From Hyalella azteca (taxonomy: Eukaryota > Arthropoda > Malacostraca > Amphipoda > Hyalellidae), in the NCBI RefSeq assembly GCF_000764305.2, contig NW_025931704.1, forward strand, positions 62,001 through 126,000: 64,000 bases of DNA, written 5' to 3'. The notes under the pieces are model-generated. The model did not search any database. It saw nothing but the letters and a program-made list of their open reading frames with translations, and was not told where the DNA came from. How positions within the stretch are numbered: position 1 is the first letter of the stretch; every line of letters starts with the position of its first letter. Of the stretch, positions 24,730-36,100 are shown piece by piece. The translations under genes were made by a program, and so were the position numbers.

Positions 24730-25950
24730 GAATCCTGCCGTGTGAAGCGCTGTGTATATAAATATTTTGAGAAGGATTTGATATTCATAAAAGTTATGTC
24801 ACGATTCTCTCCCCTCGAAAGTTTTGACACTAAAAAAATTTGCATTTCTTTGCGAGTTTTTGTCTTTGTTCACGTTAGAACAAGAATGTTTGAGCGTAGA
24901 ATTTCAAAGTGATATTTGAAATATTAATTTATTTGGTTTATTTTGAATCACTACCTTGCGCATCATAGAAATTTTCAAACACTATATCTTATAGAAAGGA
25001 CTGTATAATTACTTATTGCTAAAGAATTTTACTAGAAATATACAATTAATGGTTTAACGACTGTGGTAGAATTAGAAAAAATGTTTATAAATGATAGTTG
25101 AAATTCACCATCTTCTATAGAAATGCGAATATTATTTTAAAGCTCATTCGTTCTCTTTCCCCAATAAACGCCGCAGTCTCTGCAGTCGTTATTTTATTAT
25201 CGTTTATTATCGTTTATTTTTTTATTTTATTCTACAAATGATAATTACGCCTGGAGAAATGCCTCTCATCGTCCGTAAAATTGCTACGCAATTCTGGCCT
25301 GATTTATAAGCGAAATTTTCCCGCCTTGACGTTGCATTGATATAAATAAAAGAACTGATTATTCAAACAACATTTAACAGTTCTCAAGTTACATGTAGTT
25401 TACAAAAAATTAATTGAATGCAAGTCCTTGGTACGAATAATTAATGTAGTTCCAATGTGCTTTCTGTTAATGGAAATCTATTTGCGTATTTAGTCCTTAG
25501 TCGTGTTTCCAATCATCATATGTACTAATATATCAATCAATGCAAATATTTAAATAGGTAACCAACGCAAATTTAAAATAATTTACATCATATTTAAATT
25601 ATTGAATACATATGAACTGGATACCAGCTTTATGTCTATTATGAGTAAGCATTTACTGAAATATTAGACTAAATATGACATCGAACTGTGGCATCATATG
25701 AGATAGATATTTTCATCAGTTCCAAAAATATTCACCGCATACAAATATTAACGAGCATACAAATACACTAACAACTTGTGTATTCATTGCACGCACACAC
25801 AGATTAACAACATACTTATAAAATTATGAGCTAGGGTATTTATGATTTAGTGTGTTCAAATTTAGTCGTAAATTTACTGTCATAAAGGAATAAATGATAA
25901 ACCTCAGATAACAAGAAATTATTCTAATTTCTACATGGGCAATCTGAGAT
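24730..25950. other. intergenic sequence beyond the side 3' end
   Basis: AT-rich. No open frame or repeat of note. Confidence 0.5.
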
Positions 25951-25954
25951 ATCA

Positions 25955-25960
25955 TTTATT
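25955..25960 (-). terminator. candidate poly(A) signal of side
   Basis: AATAAA on the minus strand, about 230 nt beyond the stop codon. The region is AT-rich, so the hexamer could be chance. No cDNA evidence is available. Confidence 0.3.
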
Positions 25961-26189
25961 TTGATTAATTAATGAAAAAATTAATAACTTTTTATGTCAT
26001 TATTACGCAGGTATTGTATAACTTGAAACTATTTCGAATGATTCACCACTTACATCAAATAGCGCTCTCCTTGATTTGATTATGAATTCATTAAATAAAT
26101 TTTCAAAAATGTCGAATTTTGCTGCCCCACTTAAATTAATATGGAATGCATTCTTTTTAAAATATATATCGTAGACAGCTGCCGTAACT

Positions 26190-27119
26190 TCACACGGAAC
26201 TTTCTTTTTTAATGAAAGATTTCGGGCTTTTCTGTCCTCTTTGTTTACATAATAATTCAGGCGAAGCAATTTTAACGCTGCCTGAGCCCATTACGTTACT
26301 CGCGCCCCGCCATGAAGGTTTACCATCACTTATTTGTCTATTCTTAAGCCTGTCACACTTGAGCGTTTCGTCTACAGTGGCTCCACCCACCGACGAAATA
26401 TCTTGAGCAGTTTGAGGCATCACAAATGGAGGGGACGAGTTAGAAAACATGGGAGGTGGCGAGAAGAAAGTTTCGTTCTTACTGTACACTCTGCCGTCAA
26501 AATTAATATCTTCTTGCAGTGGAGGCAGATGATAAGATACTCCAATCTCAAGTGAATCTGTTAAACCATTAAAAGATTTTACTGTAGAAGGAACCGATGA
26601 ATTTATTGCATTATTTTCCGTCCTCTGAAATTCAACGGACTTCATAGCGGCACTTGAAGCCGATGAAAGAGCTGGAGTTTGGCTTTCAGGATCCTTCTTG
26701 TTTTGTCCGGTAGGCAAACTCGAGGCGGAAGATGGAGAGAAAGGCACCTCTTGAGTGTTGTCTTGCAGAGCAGGACTAAATCTGCCTTGCCTCCAGACCG
26801 CCATGTCCACCTGCTGATGTTTGAGTGGAACCTTCCGAGGTAATACTCCTTGACGGTCCTTTGATGACATGACCTCTTTATCTCGAGGGTCATCAGCCGT
26901 ATCGCTGATTGCAGACAAATGGCTCACAGCAGGACCATCAGACGAAACAGGATCTGCTTCGCTGGATCTCGTTAAATCCAAGTCCAAGAAAGCTGCTCGA
27001 GATCGTTCATCAATCTGGAGCAAACTGTGCATACTTGAGTGGGATTTTTGAGTCTGAGCACCACACACTCTGTGATGTTGGAATTGATCTGAGGTATAAT
27101 AACCCCGCGGAGTTTTGCC
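26190..27119 (-). CDS. side: side exon 15: last coding exon, cytoplasmic tail ending ESSV
   Basis: The acceptor is TATGCTCCACAG, in phase 0 from exon 14. It encodes 309 residues beginning GKTPRGYYTSDQF. The sequence is low in hydrophobic residues, rich in Ser and Pro, and probably disordered. Recognisable stretches include SRAAFLDLDLTRSSEADP and PPLQEDINFDGRVYSKNE. It ends KKESSV and a TGA at 26192-26190. The last residues fit the class I PDZ ligand pattern S/T-x-hydrophobic. A plus-strand open frame from 26,212 and others here are antisense shadows. Confidence 0.85.
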   Translation of the reverse strand, partial: GKTPRGYYTSDQFQHHRVCGAQTQKSHSSMHSLLQIDERSRAAFLDLDLTRSSEADPVSSDGPAVSHLSAISDTADDPRDKEVMSSKDRQGVLPRKVPLKHQQVDMAVWRQGRFSPALQDNTQEVPFSPSSASSLPTGQNKKDPESQTPALSSASSAAMKSVEFQRTENNAINSSVPSTVKSFNGLTDSLEIGVSYHLPPLQEDINFDGRVYSKNETFFSPPPMFSNSSPPFVMPQTAQDISSVGGATVDETLKCDRLKNRQISDGKPSWRGASNVMGSGSVKIASPELLCKQRGQKSPKSFIKKESSV

Positions 27120-30100
27120 CTGTGGAGCATAAAGAAAAACTGATAAATTGTTATGAAAAGACGCAAGGAATTGGAGAAAAATATTATGGATATCAAAAGA
27201 ATAAACCAGAATCGATTAGTGTTGCGGTATATTTTAATTTTTTTGTTATATTTCAGACAATAGAAAATGTGGCTTGGAAACAATAATCATAATAAGAAGG
27301 CTCACAGATCGAGGCAGGGATCCAATTCTGGTATGCTGAGCTGTGATGTCTTGATGTGGAGTGTTATGGTTGTAGAGGTTGTGATGGTGGTGGTGGTGGT
27401 GGTGGTGTTCGACATCCAGTAATGATAATTGGTTGAACGTGAGACTTGAGGACACAGCAGGGGCTCTCGGTGGGGTTGGCACTGTGGAGCATAGTACTTT
27501 CAAATTAGCAAAATTAAATTATTAAGAATCTTCCTAAATTAGCATTATGACGATGTCACCGCTAGATAAGCAATCTCTATTAAAAAGGCAGCTGCAATTC
27601 AATAAACCATATATTTCATAGCTAAGTAAGGTATAAAATAGATAATATATATGTACAAAGGTATTCCCCAAAGAGGACATTGCACTGTTTCCCATATTGT
27701 TCATGAACAACACACAATAAAATGTGTCCGTTTTGGTCTCTTGGCACGAAATTACAGAATGGGCATAGAGTAAATGGAAACTATAAAATTCTAATCAAAT
27801 TATCGAACCTGATGGCATCTGGATTCATTCATCTTACAAGTAATAAACTAATTCAAGCAATTTGACGAAAGATAATGGCGATAAAAGTAATTTATTCTGA
27901 ATTTCTTATATACTACTATTTACTAAAATAGTTTTAATCCATATACTACGTATTATACTAGTTATAATACATATACCATATATTATGCTAATTATAATAC
28001 ATATATCATGTATTATACTAGTTCTACTACTATCTATTATACTACTTATAATACATATACTATCTAATATACTAGTTCAGCTCACAATTAGTGTACGGGA
28101 TGACGTCAGGACTAGACCCTGCAGTGTCCAGGTAGGTGGTGTCTGAAGGCTCAGTTTGGTTGCTCATCGAAAAACCATCATTTTTTTCTCGGGTCGAATT
28201 CCGTCGAGGTTTTGTGCGTGACGATCGCCGGGCTTTGATGACCACCACGACCACCACGCACGACAGTAGCAGTGATACCACCGCTACCACCACGCCTGCT
28301 ACCAGCGGCGCCAGAGGACCGTAATGACATTAAACTCTCATATTAATATACTCTATGCATGCATTTCCTTGGCAACTATTTGCTGGTTTGGCAAACGCTG
28401 TTCAAACCTGAAAACGAATCAGTGATTCATAATCAACGAATACAAATATTAATTGATTGAACGCAATATTAATTAAAATCTATTGGTACCACTTTGATTA
28501 TTAAAAGATGTCTACTTCATTTACAATTATTTTCAGATGTATATGATCTTTTATGTATGAGCGTATTAAAGTAGAAATATTTACATCAAAATACGTAGAA
28601 AAAATTCCAAGATTGTTTCAAAACTAAAATTTTTTAAATAGAGCCACCAAATCTCAACTCGAACGAAGTGGCTGCCAACGAGCGATTTTATCCCTGAAAG
28701 TTGCGGTAATCTGCAGCGATTATGAGTTTTAACACGAAAGAATTGTCCAAACTTTTTAACGACTTCGAAGAGCAACGCCTCCTATTTTTTTGCGTTTTTA
28801 TTGGTCCCATCCTAGCTCCTACAATTTTTGTTCGGGATTGAGATGAAAGTTGCATCGTTTCAAAAATTGCGAAGCGGGAGGGCAACGCGATTGAAATACT
28901 TAAATAGCAATGCTCAAATTTGCGAAGAGTACAACTTCCATTATAAACTAATTGGAGACTCATAATTATTCTTCACTTAAAATCTGCTACTCGTATATAT
29001 TCTTGCATTCTATGAACAAATCTTCATCCATAAATCATTTATCATGAAAGCTAATGAATCAAACCATCATAGCAAAGCCTGCTCATTACTCACCCCCAAG
29101 ACTGGTTCTTTTCTGGGCCTTATCCTCGAGCGTCTCAAGCACAATGCGCACAGGAGCGCTACCACCACGCGCGTTCACGGCGGACACAGTGAGCGCATAC
29201 TCCTTGCCGGGGTCCAGCCCCGTGACCGAGAACTCAGCCTTCGGGGAACTCGAGGTGTTGGCCAGAACTCTGGGCGCCGAGCTGCTGGAGTTGGCGCTGG
29301 GGCTGGCGTCAGGCGGACTGTCTTGACTGACGGAAAGCGTGAAGGTCTGAGGTAGACCGCCGTCCCAGCCCGCCTGACACCGCACCGTTGCTGACGTGCG
29401 GCTCACTTCCGAGACTGAGCAGTTGTGCACAGGCTCTGGAACGGCTTTGAAACAATGCACTTCTTTGATGAAAAATTATCAAGTCGCAAATGTTTTGGGT
29501 GCAGTTGTAAGAATAAAGAAATGATTAGTAAGACTTTTACATAAGTGTGCACTAGCGTAGGAGTTTTAAGAGACTTCTGTGACAGATAGGCAACATAAAT
29601 TTTTCGTTTTGCACACCGTTTCGTGAAATAGCAGAAAATGAATAACAGCCACAAAGCTCTCCTATATTTTCTTCAATGTTTAACATATAATGAAAATATT
29701 CTTCTCAATGAGTGTCATTCTTGTCTTTGTCTTTATTTATGACCAACAAAATGGGTATTTGTGGCTTTGTTCTTGCTCCTGGGTATTAGTCTAGTTTGCC
29801 GCATAATTTACATAAAATTGCTCTTATGAATAGAAAATCATTGAAAAGAACGTAAGAGAACACACAATGCTTGAAATGATTGACTAAAATATCTTATTTT
29901 ACTAAACATATTCTCCATTACGATGCTACATTTCAGCACAAGTTCTGCTCACCGGTGTGTATGATGTGTTGCTATAAAGTTCAACACAAGTTCTGCTCAC
30001 CGGTGTGTATGATGTGTTGCTACAGTTCAACACAAGTTCTGCTCACCGGTGTGTATGATGTGTTGCTACAGTTCAAGACAAGTTCTGCTCACCGGTGTGT

Positions 30101-33100
30101 ATGATGTGTTGCTACAGTTCAAGACAAGTTATGCTCACCGGTGTGTATGATGTGATGCTACAGTTCAACACAAGTTCTGCTCACCGGTGTGTATGGTTGC
30201 TACAGTTCAACACAAGTTCTGCTCACCGGTGTGTATGATGTGTTGCTACAGTTGAAGACAAGTTCTGCTCACCGGTGTGTATGATATGGAAGACACAAGG
30301 CACCCTCTGCTGGCCGACAGCGTTGGTAGCCCAGCAGAGCAGTGAGCCGTAGTCGAGCTGTGAGCGAGGCGTGTAGGCCACGTCTCGCAGGTCTCCGCTC
30401 ACCGCTTCGATGCGGCCAGGGTCTATGGAGACCACCTCTGCTGACGTGTTAAATGCCCACCTGCACCGTGGTGGGGCGGTGGGTAATTAGGGCGATGTTG
30501 AGCTTAATTACATGAGATAAGTGCAGCAATAAGAACTGTTTTGCAGCTTAATTACATAAGATAAGTGCAGCAATAAGGGTTATGATGAACCTTAATTTCA
30601 TAGTATAGGTGGATCAATAAGGGCTATTGTTGAACCTTAATTACATAAGATAAGTGGAGTAATAAGGGCTATGTTGCACCTTAATGACATGAGATAAGTG
30701 CATCAATAAATCAATAAAGGCTATGATGAACCTTAATTACATAAGATAAATGGATCAATAAGGGTTATGTTGCACCTTAATTTCATAATATAAATGGATC
30801 AATAACGACTACGTTGAACCTTAATTCCATGGTATAAATGGATCAATAAGGGCTCTGTCAAGACAAGGCCATGCTGGAAGCGAGTCTACTTCGTCCCACT
30901 TAATTGCCTGGCATTTCGCTCCTTCGAACCTGGTGGATATTGCCGTTCATACAAGGCTTAATACGTATATCAAGTTTAACCGCCCATCTCTTGATGTTGG
31001 ATGTTGCCACAAAATACGCTTCCACTCACCTGAAGGATGTTGCTGCAGGATAAGCTTCCACTCACCTGAAGGATGTTGCTGTAGGATACGCTTCCACTCA
31101 CCTGAAGGATGTTGCCGCAGGATACGCTTCCACTCACCTGAAGGATGTTGCCGTAGGATACGCTTCCCCTCACCTGAAGGATGTTGCTGCAGGATACGCT
31201 TCCACTCACCTGAAGGATGTTGCAGCAGGATACACTTCCACTCACCTGAAGGATGTTGCCGCAGGATACACTTCCACTCACCTGAAGGATGTTGCCGCAG
31301 GATACACTTCCACTCACCTGAAGGATGTTGCAGCAGGATACACTTCCACTTCACCTGAAGGATGTTGCAGCAGGATACACTTCCACTCACCTGAAGGATG
31401 TTGCCGCAGGATATGCTTCTACTTCACAGGTGACGTTGAGTCGCTCGAGTTTGGCCGCTCCTTTGACGCTAGGTTCTCGTGTCCGACAGACCGGGGAATC
31501 TGACGAGTATAAAGCAATGGCCGTCAAGCAGCGTATGAATTGAAGCAATTAAGTATATGAAGCTTATGGATGGCAGCATATGAATTTATTGTTTGTATAT
31601 TAAATAATATTACGAATATTCATCTCATGCTCCTTTCTTTCGCAGGAAAGCAAATAAATATTCAGAAATTAAAGTTTCTGAAGCCAGTACGAGAAAGTGT
31701 GAACAATCATAAGATGTATATGCTCGTGTATATTTCCCTAAATTTAGCATTGTAAAGAAGCAATTAACATGTGAAGAATCTACTATAGATAAGGTCATTC
31801 CTCAGAAAAATGTGATAAAATTTAAATATATCATACGAACACCAAATGAGACTTTCAAACTTTAATATAAGTAAATTTCATTTTGCTAAATTGATTAAAT
31901 TGAAAGATATTGCTACTTCCGTCTTTTTGAAAAAGTGGAAAGAGCGTACCTTTCAAGGTACGGAAAGTTTCATTTAAATGCTGATATTTAATTGGTTGAC
32001 GTGATAGTGGATGTTGTGCAATGCATGAAACGATTGTCAGATGAATGGTGATTGGCAGTGGCATGATAACGCAACCTCAAACACAAACAGGGGGCGTGGT
32101 GGCATTTTTGGGAAGGGGGGGGGGGAATTTGAAGTGATCATATGTAGTCACTTATTAATATTGAATGATTGGTTTATATGTTAAAATCTTATGAATTTAT
32201 TTTTTGCTTTAATCTACTATTACTTGTTTGGACGGGCGTCTTCTTATTTATAGATTAAGATAAAACTTTCGTCTCACTCAAAAATTTTCATTTGCATTGA
32301 ATTCGTCACGGCTCAAATATTTATCGAAATAATTGCGGAAAACTACACAATTTCTGAAAATTAAAGATCTAATAATTTTATTCTTTTCCTACACGATTTT
32401 TAACCGAATTTTTAATTTAGCTATTCCACTCTACTCTTATGCTAGTTACTTATCTAAATCAGCCACCGGCTTTCATCACGCAGTATCGAACTCACGGAGC
32501 CTGTACTTGAGACTTAGATAGGGGCTTGTTGTTGCCGTAGAATTTTGTGAGCTTTCTTGATCTGGGCTCCCGTATTCCGAAGAGTTTAAACCTACTTTTA
32601 TCGAAAGTCAAAATGATCTCTACAAAGCAATCTGTATTGTAGAAAAGATGTTCAAAAAATAGCTATGCAAATATGTCGGCTAAACTTGAACCCAAAATCG
32701 ACAAATATTGGAAAACGATTTGGATTTAAAAGAACAGCGTGTCCACGCATTGCAATCATTGCTCTCTTAGGATATTTGAACAAAGCTAGGTAATTCTTAT
32801 CGGGACTAAATAAGTATTTGAGTTGAGCTTTTTATATTATGCTGTGAGTGAGTGCCTTGAACTCCTACAGCCTGAGGGAGATAGGACGCATGGAACGGCA
32901 GTGGCAGCGCGTTATAATTTATTATAACACACATTATTTGATAATTATAATTATACTATAATTATAATTCGCAAGGTGATTCATGACCAGCGATGTAACG
33001 CGTAACGTCTCACGGTGATTATAAACTATCATGACAATTATGAGGCACGGGAGCACATTGTCTCCCGCGGTGATCATAAACCATCATGACATTTTTGTGA

Positions 33101-36100
33101 CACAACAGCGCGCAGTATCGTGTGGTGAACATAAATCATCATGACAGTTATGAGGCATGACATCGCCCTGTCTGCCGGTGTGATCATAAACTGTCATCTT
33201 AGAGGTTTTAGGCCTCAAAAATAAAGTTTGTGATGTACGAGCGAGGAAGAAACTGCCCGCGATATGCCTTCCATTGAGCAGTGAGCAGAAACTTGGTCGC
33301 TATATCACCGGCCGACCCTCAGCCGAGGGCCGACAGTTGACGAGGGAAACGTTCCAGGTGAGGGAACAATGTTGTTTGCATAGCGTGTGTTATAGCTGCA
33401 ACGGAGAGAATGTGTGGGTACAGAGAAGTGACCGCAGTGTTAAAATATAAATTGATATAAACTATAATTAGCCTGCATTATGCCGATATACATGCGGATT
33501 TTTTCATGACTGGTATTTTGAATGATTCTAATGCGTATGTCGCGACATTCTTTATACTCTGTCGGGCCTTCATGTGAACTATTCATGTCTGCAATTAAAT
33601 AAAACTTTTATTTCGATATCAAATATATTGCAGCCTTGCAGGTCATTCATATGAATTTCCCGTGACTTTTTGGCGAAAACATTTCCAACGCCTAATATTT
33701 TAACGTATTTTATTGTACACTTTTCGTGTCCGATACTTGGAAGGGATCAATGTGGTCCTTTTATCCTTTTGATATTTAGGGACTGGATCGAGCCTCTCCA
33801 GGCCAGAGAGATGAAGCCCTTCACGTCCACTGCTCCTCAATATTGGCCTCTGGAGCCTCTCTTCACTTAAAGCCTCTCGCAAAAATAGACGATATTTTCT
33901 CGGCGATGCGTTGGGCTGATCTTGCATGGAGCGAAGCATCCTTAATACTAACATGTTCTTGTTGTTGCATCAACATAACGTACTGCAACACTATAACTTG
34001 GTCATGTTGCAGCATCAACATAACGTACTGCAACACTATAACCTGGTCCTGTTGTTGCATCAACATAACGTACTGCAACACTATAACACCTGGCTCTGTT
34101 GCTGCATCAACATAACGTACTGCAACACTATAACCTGGCTCTGTTGCTGCATCAACATAACGTACTGCAACACTATAACCTGGTACTGTTGCTGCAGCAA
34201 CATAACGTACTGCAACACTATAACCTGGCTCTGTTGCTGCATCAACATAACGTACTGCAACACTATAACCTGGTCCTGTTGTTGCGTCAACATAACGTTC
34301 TGCAACACTATAACCTGGTCCCGTTGTTACATCAACATTAGTACAGAATCTTATTATTTATTTAATCACATCCCAACGTAACTTGTAACTTCTGGAGGAT
34401 CTACTCATGCCTCGTGCCGATGTTCAAATATTAGGCGATCGGTTCCTTGGTCTGCTCGGAATAATCTTGCATTTTTCTAGGTTTTAACCCGACATTACTA
34501 AGAAAATAGCAAAGTATTTAGTGAACGAATTCGGAAAAATACACGACAAAAATTTGACTGCGCTACATGCACTGCAATAAAGCAAAACATTTGTGATGAC
34601 TATAATCAAGCTTCAGAGAATTTATATTAATCTAATTACAACGAGGCATATCAACCTGTATTATATTAATTGTGAAGTAGTGATTAAATTTAGCGCATGA
34701 CCATTTGGTATAACTTATTTCTTATACAGATTATCAAATTATGTTAATAGCCTTAAGCAAATTTTTGTCAAAGATTCGTATCAACAATTTTATAATAATT
34801 ATTACAGCAATTGATGATAACCTCAAATAATTTTTACTGCATAGTTATAATAATATAATTTTTAAATAAATGATATTATTGAAAAGATCTACTACCAATA
34901 ATACACTTAGTATTTACTTTCATCACTAATTATGCATAAACGTTAATGGGCTCAAGTACAAAAAATCACTCCGAGTAAAAGCCCCCGCCAATAAACGATT
35001 AAGCTTTGAATTAACCGTTAACATTTTATATGCTCGGAGAATAAACCGCTTTTTATATGTTTGTTAGCAGGAGCCTGGAGCCATAAATGCCCAAGGCGCG
35101 TGTTTCTAATGCCTCTGTGTCAGGATATTGCATAAAATTGAATTCATAATAAAAGAATTACAATAAATTCAAGCTTGTCCCACTCGCAATACATATCGCA
35201 CTTTTAAAACTGATCCCAATTGCGAAACATATCACAATCATGACACACATCCCACTCATGACACACATCCCACTCATGACTCACATTTGACGATCGTGAC
35301 TCACATTTGACGATCGTGACTCACATTTGACGATCATGACTCACATTTGACGATCATGTTGACAGGCTCGGAGTGTCCGAGTCCCAGGGCGTTGGCGGCA
35401 GCGCAGACGTAGGCGCCGGACGCCTGACGACGTAGGCGCTGAAGCACCAGCGACTGGTTGCTTAGGATGACGCCAGACGTGACGTTGTGGTGCAGTTCCT
35501 CACCCTAATACATACATGAATAATGCATTCACTTACATTGACTTGTCATAAATACTGATGTATGTAACAAGTGACGAAATATTTATTATGTAAATAATGA
35601 ATTTCATCAAAAGAGACCAGAAAATCCAGGAGACTCTGCTCAATTTGCTACTTTTTTGGAGGCCCCAAAGTATCAGTCTAACTGAAAATATTGAGAAATT
35701 TGAGAAACTATTAATTGAATAATAATTTTCAAAAAATAAGATGTGGACTTCAGACTGTTGTGGAAGAAAGTGGACTTCAGACTGTTGTGGATGAAAGTGG
35801 ACTTCGGTTTGTTTTATACATACTTTCAAGTTTTAACAAGCGATTGCCAGCGCATGCATTCCACGCAAAATAACCACAACAGGTGCTCCTGCCATACGCT
35901 CAATGATTTTCATCTGGTATCCCTGATCATTGGTAAATATTTTCTAGAGAGAGAGAGCGAGAGAAGAGAGAGAGAGAGAGAGAGCATGCAGTGCAAGAGC
36001 CGAGTCCTATTTTATCTCTCGCCGCTACATGTGAGCAATATTCTCGCTCATGAATGTTACTCTAGCTTCTATGATGGAGTTCCATGCCTGTGCATAAGGT

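Noticed and set aside
23805..24845. Several 65-228-codon frames with His/Met or Cys/Phe repeats
   Set aside because: By-products of a 21-bp repeat open in many frames. No codon bias or splice context.
26003..26269. Minus-strand 88-codon frame after the side stop
   Set aside because: Lies mostly in the presumed 3' untranslated region. No domain or separate promoter evidence.
29044..29355. Plus-strand frames over the FN3 exon
   Set aside because: Antisense to a clear coding exon with family motifs.
30933..31390. Cys-rich 12-residue repeat protein on either strand
   Set aside because: It is the 36-bp array derived from the exon 10 donor. The open frames follow from the period and are not the frame of the gene.
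33843..34381. Gln/His-rich repetitive protein
   Set aside because: 45-bp minisatellite read in several frames inside a side intron.
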